From a virus, in the IMG/VR virus record IMGVR_UViG_3300036790_000798, positions 1 to 28,474 of that record: DNA of 28,474 nt. The stretch is one strand, 5' to 3'. The translations under genes and the position numbers were made by a program. Within the stretch, counting starts at the first letter, position 1. Each line of letters begins with the position of its first letter. The notes under the pieces were generated by a model, which was given only the letters and a program-made list of their open reading frames with translations, did not search any database and had not been told where the DNA came from. Shown in pieces: positions 1-6,627 of this stretch.

Positions 1-327
1 ATGATTCAAGATACGAGCCTCTGGGCATACGCCCGCGCCACACAAGACCTCGGCAAGAAGCAAAAGGAAGTGCTCGACGCGCTCCGGTTCTTTCCGGATG
101 CGACAAACGCTGAACTCGCCGCTCGTCTGAATTGGCCGGTGAACCGGATCACGCCGCGATGCCTTGAGCTACGAAGGATGGGACTGATCCTCGACGCCGG
201 CAAGCGGACGTGTAAGGTGACGGGATCAACGGCGCATTGTTGGAAGGCGAAACACCCAGTGTTGCCGGCGGCGTTCGCAAAGGAAAGAGAGGTACGGCCG
301 GAACCGGCTTCCCCGAGACTCTTCTAA
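1..327 (+). CDS. Winged-helix DNA-binding protein
   Basis: A 108-residue protein whose residues about 18-65 look like a winged helix-turn-helix: a helix containing KKQKEVLDAL, then ATNAELAARLNWPVNRITPR (helix-turn-recognition helix), then LRRMGLI and a short beta wing. This is the MarR/IclR-like layout used by small transcription or replication regulators. The C-terminal 40 residues are basic and proline-rich and match nothing I know. The gene begins at the first base of the window with ATG, so an upstream start or promoter cannot be assessed. It ends one base before the stop of the convergent minus-strand gene. The role as a phage regulator is inferred from fold and position. Confidence 0.72.
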   Translation: MIQDTSLWAYARATQDLGKKQKEVLDALRFFPDATNAELAARLNWPVNRITPRCLELRRMGLILDAGKRTCKVTGSTAHCWKAKHPVLPAAFAKEREVRPEPASPRLF

Positions 328-328
328 A

Positions 329-568
329 TTACTTCGGCAGATACTTTACTCGTGAATTGCGGTTCATGCCCCTCGCAACGTCGTTCAAAAACACGCGAAC
401 AATGGGAGTCGTTCCGTCCGTAGAAACCGGCGCTATGACATGAATCACTCTGAATTGCTTTTCGCGCCGACTGATGATGCTTCCGACGCTGGGCGTCTCG
501 ATTGTCCCGCTCGGATCGTCCTCGATGTCCTGTTCTCTCTGGTTGTACAGATAGATGAACCGCCGCAT
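329..568 (-). CDS. Small hypothetical protein (79 aa)
   Basis: Not recognised. The reading frame is a well-balanced polypeptide with an acidic N-terminal half and a beta-like stretch (FRVIHVIAPVSTDG, then PIVRVFLNDVARG) that looks like real coding rather than an antisense artefact. It fits exactly between its neighbours: its stop is one base beyond the stop of the convergent winged-helix gene, and its start faces the promoter of the gene at 635. No Shine-Dalgarno sequence is visible before the ATG. The plus strand offers no better frame here. Function unknown. Confidence 0.5.
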   Translation of the reverse strand: MRRFIYLYNQREQDIEDDPSGTIETPSVGSIISRREKQFRVIHVIAPVSTDGTTPIVRVFLNDVARGMNRNSRVKYLPK

Positions 569-590
569 AGGTAAAGCTTACGCTCTCTCG

Positions 591-618
591 TTGACTCCGC
601 GCCGACCGACGGTACAGT
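591..618 (+). promoter_or_regulatory. Sigma70-type promoter for the 635 gene
   Basis: TTGACT at 591-596 and TACAGT at 613-618 are separated by 16 bases, a good match to -35 and -10 hexamers. The expected transcription start, around 625, leaves only about 10 bases before the ATG at 635. The message would therefore be almost leaderless, which agrees with the lack of a Shine-Dalgarno sequence there. Confidence 0.55.
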
Positions 619-634
619 TAAATCAAATCCCTTT

Positions 635-898
635 ATGCGCGGCCCGCACTACAAAAGCCAGGAATGCAAGACCAACGATCACAACCACTGTGATGGATTT
701 GTCCCGCGCGATCTCTATAACGACGACAAACTCTCGCGCCGATTGGTTCATGCCGCGCAGGAAGATCATGACCGCATAATTCGCGGCTGGCAAGAGAACA
801 ACGGCCACGATCACCCGTGCGAGTGTCACTGCCACCTCACCATGGCACAGCGATTACGGCTCCGGGCAGTGGACAAAATAAACAACGCGAGGGAATGA
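635..898 (+). CDS. Small Cys/His-rich protein, probable zinc binder
   Basis: An 87-residue protein with two metal-ligand clusters. Near the N-terminus are C11, H16, H18 and C19. Near residues 58-67 is a dense HDHPCECHCH run containing C62, C64, H65, C66 and H67. Small phage proteins with a CxC-type C-terminal cluster are common and usually of unknown role. Binding of zinc is inferred from the ligand spacing only. The stop codon overlaps the start of the VRR-NUC gene (ATGA at 895-898), so the two are probably translationally coupled. A promoter lies immediately upstream. Confidence 0.72.
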   Translation: MRGPHYKSQECKTNDHNHCDGFVPRDLYNDDKLSRRLVHAAQEDHDRIIRGWQENNGHDHPCECHCHLTMAQRLRLRAVDKINNARE

Positions 899-1236
899 AG
901 GAAAGCGCGACACAGAAAGCAATTCTCGAATGGCTGGCTTGGAAGCATGTGTTCCACTATCGAAATAACAGTGGCGCCTTCGTCATGCCGGAAACCGCTA
1001 CTCATGCGCGCCGATTCTTTCGCGCCGGCGCGGTCGGAGCACCGGACATCGTGTGCGTAGTGAACGGGCAATACGTCGGGATTGAGGTCAAAGCGCCGAA
1101 GGGGAAGCAGAGTGAGAACCAAAAAGAGCTTCAGCGGCAGCTTGAGGAAGCGGGAGGAAAGTACATCCTCGCGTATTCGATCGATGACGTGGAGCGGGGG
1201 CTGTCCGACATTAGCCTTTCCGGGCAATTGCGATGA
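895..1236 (+). CDS. VRR-NUC domain endonuclease
   Basis: A 113-residue stand-alone VRR-NUC nuclease of the PD-(D/E)XK superfamily. The family cleaves DNA, often branched or recombination intermediates, and is frequent in phages and in FAN1-type repair enzymes. Visible motifs are an N-terminal helix (ESATQKAILEWL), GAPDIV with D51, GIEVKAPKGKQS with E64 and K66, and Q76 a helix further on. Together these are the expected active site. The ATG at 895 is preferred over upstream in-frame codons because it overlaps the preceding stop as ATGA and the conserved domain begins there. GAGGG lies just upstream but very close to the ATG. The 3' end overlaps the convergent gene by 26 bases. Confidence 0.88.
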   Translation: MKESATQKAILEWLAWKHVFHYRNNSGAFVMPETATHARRFFRAGAVGAPDIVCVVNGQYVGIEVKAPKGKQSENQKELQRQLEEAGGKYILAYSIDDVERGLSDISLSGQLR

Positions 1237-1642
1237 TTTCCTCCAGCAGTGTCCCGGCTTTGTCTGCCGGATCATCGAACTCAGTGCCAGAACTTCGAAA
1301 ATGTTCCATGATCTCAACGAACCGCTTCGGTATCGCTAACTTACCAAGATCGCCGTGGATGTAGACGCAACCACAGAGTACGATGTGCGCGGCTTTCATT
1401 GCCTCTAAATACGCTTGTCTCGATTGGGGCAGATCGGAGCCTTGTGATGCCGTATAGCTCATGTGTTCGACGATGTAACGACTCATTGCAGACACGACCT
1501 CTTTGAACTCCTCCTTCCGATTATCTCGACTCCACTGCCTATGCTGGCTCGATCGAGTGAGGAAATGCCCTATTACGATCCCGCTAAGCGTGCCACCTAT
1601 TCCTGCGGCCGCCACAATCAGCGTGAAAGTATGATCTTGCAT
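1211..1642 (-). CDS. Membrane-anchored hypothetical protein
   Basis: A 143-residue protein with one N-terminal membrane segment at about residues 5-28 (LIVAAAGIGGTLSGIVIGHF), then a basic stretch (RQWSRDNRKEEFKEVV) and a helical cytoplasmic domain. I associate this anchor-plus-DNRKEEF layout with hypothetical proteins of Acidobacteriota, from memory only. A Shine-Dalgarno sequence AGGGAG lies about 6 bases before the ATG, unlike the virion genes. It points against the surrounding phage genes and overlaps the nuclease gene tail to tail, which is the usual placement of lysogenic cargo. Function unknown. Confidence 0.78.
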   Translation of the reverse strand: MQDHTFTLIVAAAGIGGTLSGIVIGHFLTRSSQHRQWSRDNRKEEFKEVVSAMSRYIVEHMSYTASQGSDLPQSRQAYLEAMKAAHIVLCGCVYIHGDLGKLAIPKRFVEIMEHFRSSGTEFDDPADKAGTLLEEIIAIARKG

Positions 1643-1658
1643 TGATGTCTCCCTGCTC

Positions 1659-1686
1659 TTGACGATTTCGGTAACTATTCTACGAT
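1659..1686 (+). promoter_or_regulatory. Sigma70-type promoter upstream of the tiny-gene/terminase operon
   Basis: TTGACG at 1659-1664 and TACGAT at 1681-1686 are 16 bases apart, with the same geometry as the promoter at 591-618. The predicted start near 1693 is only about 6 bases from the ATG at 1699, so the first gene would be translated from a nearly leaderless message. It lies in the divergent gap opposite the minus-strand membrane protein and is the best candidate for driving the terminase operon. Confidence 0.55.
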
Positions 1687-1698
1687 TAACTCATCCCC

Positions 1699-1803
1699 AT
1701 GACATCCAAACGCTTCAAGTCAGCGCTCCGGGCGCTCTGTGTCATCTTCCTCACCGTCCTGGAGGCCGCGGCGATTTATCAAATAATCAGACATTTCTCA
1801 TGA
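1699..1803 (+). CDS. Tiny single-span membrane protein (34 aa)
   Basis: A 34-codon frame starting MTSKRFKSALRALCVIFLTV. It has a basic N-terminus followed by one hydrophobic segment at about residues 10-30 and ends RHFS. It sits directly behind the promoter at 1659-1686, and its TGA overlaps the next ATG (ATGA at 1800-1803), which is strong positional support for a frame this short. The likely topology is N-terminus inside. No function is known. Small phage single-span proteins of this size may regulate host membrane processes or lysis, but nothing in the sequence decides this. Confidence 0.55.
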   Translation: MTSKRFKSALRALCVIFLTVLEAAAIYQIIRHFS

Positions 1804-1997
1804 GCCGCAAATTCGACCGGACCCTACGAATAAATCAGAAAGTCGTCGAGATCCTCGAAGATCCCGCCACGATGCACTATCTCGCAAAGAAGCTCATCCG
1901 GAGAAAGCCGAAGCTGATGCCGCGGCTCCTTTGGAAAGGGCTGATGCTCATCGTCCTCGCGCCGGAAGGAAAGAAGAAACACGAAATGAATGCCTAA
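1800..1997 (+). CDS. Small basic hypothetical protein (65 aa)
   Basis: A highly basic 65-residue protein starting MSRKFDRTLRINQKVVEILE, with a KKLIRRKPKLMPRLL segment and a short hydrophobic stretch (LWKGLMLIVLAP) near the C-terminus that may associate with membrane. I chose the ATG at 1800, which overlaps the preceding TGA. The frame is open further upstream, but that stretch is occupied by the 34-residue gene and the promoter. Its stop overlaps the next gene by 8 bases. Not recognised. Confidence 0.6.
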   Translation: MSRKFDRTLRINQKVVEILEDPATMHYLAKKLIRRKPKLMPRLLWKGLMLIVLAPEGKKKHEMNA

Positions 1998-2238
1998 AGC
2001 TCCATCCGAAAACCTCGTCCTCGAACTCGGGGAGACGAACATCCCAGCCGATCCCTGCAAACTTCCCTGCACAGACAGGCATTACATTGTGATCCGGCCG
2101 GAAGACTACAACAAGCGCAAGAAGGTCCTGAAGCATGGCGCCAAATTCCTTGCGTTCACGATCACCGCAAAGGCTCGGAAAGACTTGGCAGCCGTGGTCC
2201 TCGAAGACGCGAAACGATACCAATTCAAGAATGGCTAA
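1990..2238 (+). CDS. Hypothetical protein (82 aa) before the terminase
   Basis: An 82-residue protein of mixed alpha/beta character (HYIVIRPEDYNKRKKVLKHG, then FLAFTITAKARKDLAAVVLE). Not recognised. It overlaps both neighbours by 8 bases, starting inside the preceding gene and ending inside the terminase small-subunit gene. Both overlaps have the same form, an ATG followed closely by a TAA. A purine-rich GGAAGGAAAGAAG stretch upstream could serve as ribosome binding site. Co-expression with the terminase is inferred from the overlaps. Confidence 0.72.
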   Translation: MPKAPSENLVLELGETNIPADPCKLPCTDRHYIVIRPEDYNKRKKVLKHGAKFLAFTITAKARKDLAAVVLEDAKRYQFKNG

Positions 2239-2710
2239 GCCCGCACCGCTCAAACCCCAGCATGAACAGTTCTGTCAGCTCTACGTGAAGAACGAGGAGC
2301 TGTTTGGTAATGCCACGCTCTGCTACGCCGAGGCCTATCACTACAAGCTTGAATCGCTCTCGCATAAAGAAACACGCGACGATGACGGCAATTTGATCGA
2401 AGCGAGCGAGTACGACCGCGCCTACAACGTCTGCAGCGTTCAGGGCCACGCGCTCTTAAGAACGCCTAAGCTTCAGGATCGCATTTACCGGCTCTTAAAC
2501 GAGATGCTGAAGGACGACATCGTGGACGCCCAGCTCGCCAAGGTCATTCTTCAAGACGACAAGCTTGAACCTAAAATCGCGGCGATCCGCGAATACAACA
2601 AAATCCGTCAGCGCATCACGGAAAAGGTTGACCTCACGTCAGGCGGCGAACGAGTAACCGGCTTTCAAATGATTCCGCCACATGATCGTCCAGATCAAGC
2701 CGACAAGTAA
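2231..2710 (+). CDS. terS: Terminase small subunit
   Basis: A 159-residue protein placed directly before the large terminase. The N-terminal part (LKPQHEQFCQLYVKN, then NATLCYAEAYH) matches the helix-turn-helix used by small terminases to recognise the packaging site. A helical oligomerisation region follows (LQDRIYRLLNEMLKDDIVDAQ). Small terminases bind concatemeric DNA and deliver it to the large-subunit motor at the portal. The ATG at 2231 is chosen because the HTH begins there and it overlaps the preceding gene by 8 bases. An alternative upstream in-frame start would lie deep inside that gene. The 3' end overlaps the large-subunit start by 29 bases. Confidence 0.82.
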   Translation: MAKPAPLKPQHEQFCQLYVKNEELFGNATLCYAEAYHYKLESLSHKETRDDDGNLIEASEYDRAYNVCSVQGHALLRTPKLQDRIYRLLNEMLKDDIVDAQLAKVILQDDKLEPKIAAIREYNKIRQRITEKVDLTSGGERVTGFQMIPPHDRPDQADK

Positions 2711-4055
2711 GCAGTACGACGCGTGGCAGTACTGGCTTGATTCGGTCACCCGGTTCGTATTCTTCGGCGGCGGCGCCGGGGGAGGGAAGTCGTGGCACAT
2801 CTGCGAAAAGCGTCTCTACGAGGCGTATGCCTATCCCGGCAGCCGTTCGTTCATCGGCCGCAAGGAGCTCAAGCGCCTTATGCAGAGCACGTTCATCACG
2901 TGGACGAAAGTGTGCCTGTTCCACAAGATCCCGAAGGACGACTGGTGGCTCGACGGAAAGTACAACGTCATCCATTTCAAAAACGGCTCGACGATCGATC
3001 TCCTCGACCTCGACTTCCAGCCGTCGGACCCGGAGTATCAGCGGTTTGGCTCGCTCGAATACACGAACGGCGACATCGAGGAAGCCGGAGAGATCCAGTT
3101 CAAGGCGTTCGATGTTCTGAAATCGCGTGTCGGCCGGCACAAGAACGAGGAGTTCGGGCTTCTGCCGAAGATCGGCCTCACCGCGAACCCGGACAAGAAC
3201 TGGCTCTATTCGCTTTTCTATAAGCCGTGGAAGGCCGGAACGCTGCCGCCGCAGTACGCGTTCGTGCAGGCGCTTTATAACGATAATCCGTTCACCCGTG
3301 ACGTGTACGGCAAGCAGCTCGCCGAGCTCACGGACAAGATCACGCGCCAGCGGCTCATGCAGGGCATCTGGGAGTACGAATCGGAGAACGCCATGATCGA
3401 CTACGACGCGATCACGGACCTATTCACGAACACGATCGTCGAATCGACCGTGAAATATCTCATCGTGGATGCCGCGCGATTCGGCGGCGACCGGATCGTG
3501 TTTACCTTCTGGCGCGGGCTGCATTGCTACAGGACGGTCATTAAAACGATGCAGGGCACGGACAAGACCGAGGAGGACATCCGGCAGTTCTCGATTCAGG
3601 AACAGCTCCCGTATTCACACATTTTGGTCGATGAGGATGGCATCGGCGGCGGGATAGTGGATCACCTGAAGGGCATCAAGGGATTCGTCGCAAACCATCG
3701 GCCGTTCGAGAACCCAGTGACGAAAGAGATCGAGAATTTCGACAATCTGAAAGCCCAATGCGCCTACAAGCTCGCTGATCTCGTGAACACCCATGCGATG
3801 AAGGTCACGAACCCGAACGAATCGGAGCGGCAATCGCTCATCGAGGAGCTGGAGCAGATCAAGAGCAAAGACGTGGACAAGGATGGCAAGCGAAAGATCC
3901 AGTCAAAGGACGAGGTTAAGAAAACGCTCGGCAGATCACCCGACTATGGTGATTGCTTCATCATGCGGATGTTCTTCGAGGTGCAGAAGCCGGTGGGCGT
4001 GATACCGGCGCCGACGACCGGATTGATACGACCGTTTCCGGGAATGCCGGGGTAG
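2682..4055 (+). CDS. terL: Terminase large subunit
   Basis: A 457-residue packaging motor and nuclease. The ATPase half has a Walker A motif GGAGGGKS at residues 30-37 after an FVFFGG strand, and an acidic DIEEAGEI segment consistent with Walker B and the catalytic glutamate. The C-terminal RNase H-like nuclease half has three acidic positions in order: VDAA (D263), LVDEDGIGGG (D317) and PDYGDCF (D424). Length and layout are normal for the family. It powers DNA translocation through the portal and cuts concatemers. It begins inside the small-subunit gene and is followed 4 bases later by a membrane protein of different composition. Confidence 0.96.
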   Translation: MIVQIKPTSKQYDAWQYWLDSVTRFVFFGGGAGGGKSWHICEKRLYEAYAYPGSRSFIGRKELKRLMQSTFITWTKVCLFHKIPKDDWWLDGKYNVIHFKNGSTIDLLDLDFQPSDPEYQRFGSLEYTNGDIEEAGEIQFKAFDVLKSRVGRHKNEEFGLLPKIGLTANPDKNWLYSLFYKPWKAGTLPPQYAFVQALYNDNPFTRDVYGKQLAELTDKITRQRLMQGIWEYESENAMIDYDAITDLFTNTIVESTVKYLIVDAARFGGDRIVFTFWRGLHCYRTVIKTMQGTDKTEEDIRQFSIQEQLPYSHILVDEDGIGGGIVDHLKGIKGFVANHRPFENPVTKEIENFDNLKAQCAYKLADLVNTHAMKVTNPNESERQSLIEELEQIKSKDVDKDGKRKIQSKDEVKKTLGRSPDYGDCFIMRMFFEVQKPVGVIPAPTTGLIRPFPGMPG

Positions 4056-4059
4056 GTGT

Positions 4060-4443
4060 ATGCTGTCCGGCACCATGTCCTTTCGAGACCCCGATGCCAT
4101 AGCAGAGCGCTTTAACAAATATGCCGATGCAATCACTGCGCTGGCACTATTGGAAACCGTTGCATTCGTCCTCGGCCTATCCAACGACGACCTATATCAC
4201 GCCGTTTTGCATAACCAACTCATTGTGTCCGGTGTCTTTGCATTGGGCTTTTGCGTATCAGAATGTCTGGTGTTGTTCTGTTACCGAGGCGAGGATGAAT
4301 TGTTGGGGAATGCAAGAGACCTCCCATCTCCAGCAGGAAGGTGGATTATGTTATCCCGCGTGGCACACCTTGTGGTCATCCTTCTTGCCAGTCTCCTACA
4401 AGTGATGGCAACGTGGTATGTATACTTCCACCCATATGCCTAA
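4060..4443 (+). CDS. Three-span membrane protein inserted between terminase and portal
   Basis: A 127-residue protein with three hydrophobic segments at about residues 24-41, 53-75 and 101-123. Not recognised. An ATG at 4075 would give a slightly shorter product, and I keep 4060 because it is the first start after the terminase stop. The gene lies between terminase and portal, which are usually adjacent, and its codon choice is more T-rich than its neighbours. A later insertion (moron) in the sense orientation is therefore likely. A superinfection-exclusion role would fit such proteins but is speculation. Confidence 0.72.
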   Translation: MLSGTMSFRDPDAIAERFNKYADAITALALLETVAFVLGLSNDDLYHAVLHNQLIVSGVFALGFCVSECLVLFCYRGEDELLGNARDLPSPAGRWIMLSRVAHLVVILLASLLQVMATWYVYFHPYA

Positions 4444-4477
4444 TTACGGTCTCCCAAGTGGAGCGAGCATCGCGTAC

Positions 4478-4486
4478 TTATCCCCA
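4478..4486 (+). repeat. DnaA-box-like word TTATCCCCA, copy 1
   Basis: One of three exact copies of TTATCCCCA (others at 21425-21433 and 26055-26063). All are in gaps between genes. It differs by one base from the classical DnaA box TTATCCACA. This copy is between the membrane protein and the portal gene. Confidence 0.35.
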
Positions 4487-4547
4487 CCCTTTACAGATTT
4501 CCGTTGGACGCCATAATGAATTCAAACGAGGTCGAACGTTCCCCTTT

Positions 4548-6302
4548 ATGGTTCAACCTCTCACGATCGAATCCATTCAAAAGAATTATCAGGCGGATCT
4601 CAATTGGAGGATGCGAAGACATCCGATGTGGACCCAAAATTATGATTTGTACCGCGACACGGTCATCATCAACCGCCTCACACAGCGCCAGAGCGTGAAT
4701 GTGCCGTACATGAAGAAGACGCTCAAGACGTATCTCACCCAGACGAACTGGCCGGTCGATAACGAGTACGAGGACAAAGGCAACGACGGACAGAAGGAAC
4801 TGTTCCTCAACGCCTATTGGCAGGCGTGCTCAGACCGCTTGCGCCTCGACATCCTTGAGGAAGTGGACCGCAAGCAGGAATGGCTCTACGGTCGTTCGTT
4901 CATGAAGCTGAACATCGTGGACGGCTGGATCAGCATGGAGGTCATTGATCCGCAGGACATTCTCCTCGATCGGTATGCCAACCCGTGGGACATCCACTCC
5001 GGCCGCCGGATCACCCACATCGGGATCTACCGGACGCTCTCAGACATCAAGCGCAATCCGCTGTATGACGCAGAGGCGATCAGTCGGCTTGAGGTGTTCT
5101 TTGCGACGAAACAGGGATTGATTCAGGCGGGGCAGAACAGTCTTGCCGTCGCCGAGCGCTCACAGCGGATGCTCGACATGGGCGTGCCCGATGTGCTTTT
5201 GCCGATGCTTGGGGAGACGTACGTCGAGCTGAACGAAATGCAGTACAAGTCGTGGGACGACGCGAAGCAAGAGGACGTGACGATGGTCTGTGTCACCGCG
5301 AACGGCACCGAGATCCTCATGGACCGTCCGATCACCGATCTTCTCGGCGAGAATCTCACCGACATCCTGAAGTCGTACGGAATGGCCTTCACGATCGCAT
5401 CATGGGCGGGCGACACCGAACGGACGGACGTGTGGAGCGACGGCGGCGCTGATTCGGTCCGAGGATTGAATCTCGTCGCGAACGCACGCTGGAGCCAGAA
5501 GGTTGAGAACGGCACGCTCGTGAACTACGGGATGAACTTCTACGACTCGACGCTCAAAGAAGGCTGGACGCCCGTCGGGTATGATCCGGCGCCATTCGGG
5601 TTCTATCCTTTGCCCGGTCCGCCGAAAGACGTTTTGACGAACGTCCAGATACCCGAGATGGAAGATGTGTTCAACGAGCTCAATTTCATCGGCGGCGAGA
5701 TTCAGGGAGTATCGGGCGCGACCGCTATAGAGAACGGCGACACTGATCCGAACCCGCAAGGCGCGCAGCAGACCGCACAGGAAATTCAGATACTTGCCGC
5801 GAAGGCAAAGCAGCGCGCGCAGAACATTTCGAAATATCACAAGCGTTATTGGGAGGACATCGGCAACATCTTCGTCGCGCTCGTCATGGCGAACGGTTCC
5901 ACGATGACGAAGCCGACGCTCCACAAAAAAGGCCCGAGCGGCAAGTTTTATCCCAAGACACTCGATCTTGAGAAGGTCTATTCGAAACAGGGCTATAAGG
6001 TGGCGGTCGGCTCAAAAGCCGACAAGGAATCGGACGCGCTGCAGAATGTCCAGAAGCTCCAGATCGCCACAGCGCAGTTCCCGAACAATATCCCGCTCCA
6101 GAAGATCCAGAAGCAGAAGACGCTCGACTGGCTCGATCTCACGCCGGAGGAAAAGGCCGAGGTCATGAACTTCGAAGATCAGCAGCCGCCCGGAATAACT
6201 CCGGCGATGCCTCCTAACGGCCCGAAACTGCCCTTAGCGCCGCCTCCTCAGCAGCAAGGTCGAATGCCCCAGCCGAGTCTCCCGCAGCCAGTCGCAGCCT
6301 AA
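4548..6302 (+). CDS. Portal protein
   Basis: A 584-residue protein in the portal position after the large terminase. Features typical of portals are an N-terminal region with TDYxxYRDT-like character (MWTQNYDLYRDT), a beta-rich wing (VNVPYMKK; YGRSFMKLNIVDGWISMEVI; DPQDILLDR), a C-terminal helical stem (ATAIENGDTDPNPQGAQQTA, then long helices), and a proline-rich tail. The portal forms the dodecameric DNA channel at one capsid vertex and docks terminase and adaptor. The start at 4548 (MVQPLTIESIQ) is chosen because the open frame further upstream only shadows the membrane-protein gene. GAGGTCG lies about 13-20 bases before the ATG. Confidence 0.86.
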   Translation: MVQPLTIESIQKNYQADLNWRMRRHPMWTQNYDLYRDTVIINRLTQRQSVNVPYMKKTLKTYLTQTNWPVDNEYEDKGNDGQKELFLNAYWQACSDRLRLDILEEVDRKQEWLYGRSFMKLNIVDGWISMEVIDPQDILLDRYANPWDIHSGRRITHIGIYRTLSDIKRNPLYDAEAISRLEVFFATKQGLIQAGQNSLAVAERSQRMLDMGVPDVLLPMLGETYVELNEMQYKSWDDAKQEDVTMVCVTANGTEILMDRPITDLLGENLTDILKSYGMAFTIASWAGDTERTDVWSDGGADSVRGLNLVANARWSQKVENGTLVNYGMNFYDSTLKEGWTPVGYDPAPFGFYPLPGPPKDVLTNVQIPEMEDVFNELNFIGGEIQGVSGATAIENGDTDPNPQGAQQTAQEIQILAAKAKQRAQNISKYHKRYWEDIGNIFVALVMANGSTMTKPTLHKKGPSGKFYPKTLDLEKVYSKQGYKVAVGSKADKESDALQNVQKLQIATAQFPNNIPLQKIQKQKTLDWLDLTPEEKAEVMNFEDQQPPGITPAMPPNGPKLPLAPPPQQQGRMPQPSLPQPVAA

Positions 6303-6319
6303 ATTAACCCCAACATCAA

Positions 6320-6616
6320 ATGCCAACACCCTATACAAAACTTCAAAGCAGCAACGGCACCGTCACGACAGCAGGGACGGCCGTGCAAGTGAATCCCGTT
6401 TCCACGCCCTGCGCATCACTCACCCTCACCGCGAACGAGGGCAACACCGGTGAGCTTTGCTACGGCGGATCGAACGTGAAAGCGGCCGTGAGCGGACGTA
6501 TCGGAACCCCGCTCGTCCAAGGCCAGTCGGTCACCCTCGCGATCGACGACCTTTCAAAGGTTTACATCGACGCCGTGAATTCCGGCGACGGCTTCTCGTA
6601 TAGCTGGCTCAGCTAA
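6320..6616 (+). CDS. Small beta-rich virion protein
   Basis: A 98-residue protein rich in Thr, Ser, Gly and Val. It ends in a pattern (LVQGQSVTLAIDDLSKVYID, then SGDGFSYSWLS) seen in many small phage head or tail-associated proteins of jelly-roll or Ig-like type. I recognise the pattern but not a named family. It lies 17 bases after the portal gene with no Shine-Dalgarno sequence in the AT/CA-rich leader. Role in the particle, such as decoration or a vertex protein, is inferred from position. Confidence 0.72.
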   Translation: MPTPYTKLQSSNGTVTTAGTAVQVNPVSTPCASLTLTANEGNTGELCYGGSNVKAAVSGRIGTPLVQGQSVTLAIDDLSKVYIDAVNSGDGFSYSWLS

Positions 6617-6627
6617 TCACCACCAAC

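Noticed and set aside
4341-4547. N-terminal extension of the portal frame
   Set aside because: It shadows the membrane-protein gene and the gap after it. The portal-like sequence begins at the ATG at 4548.
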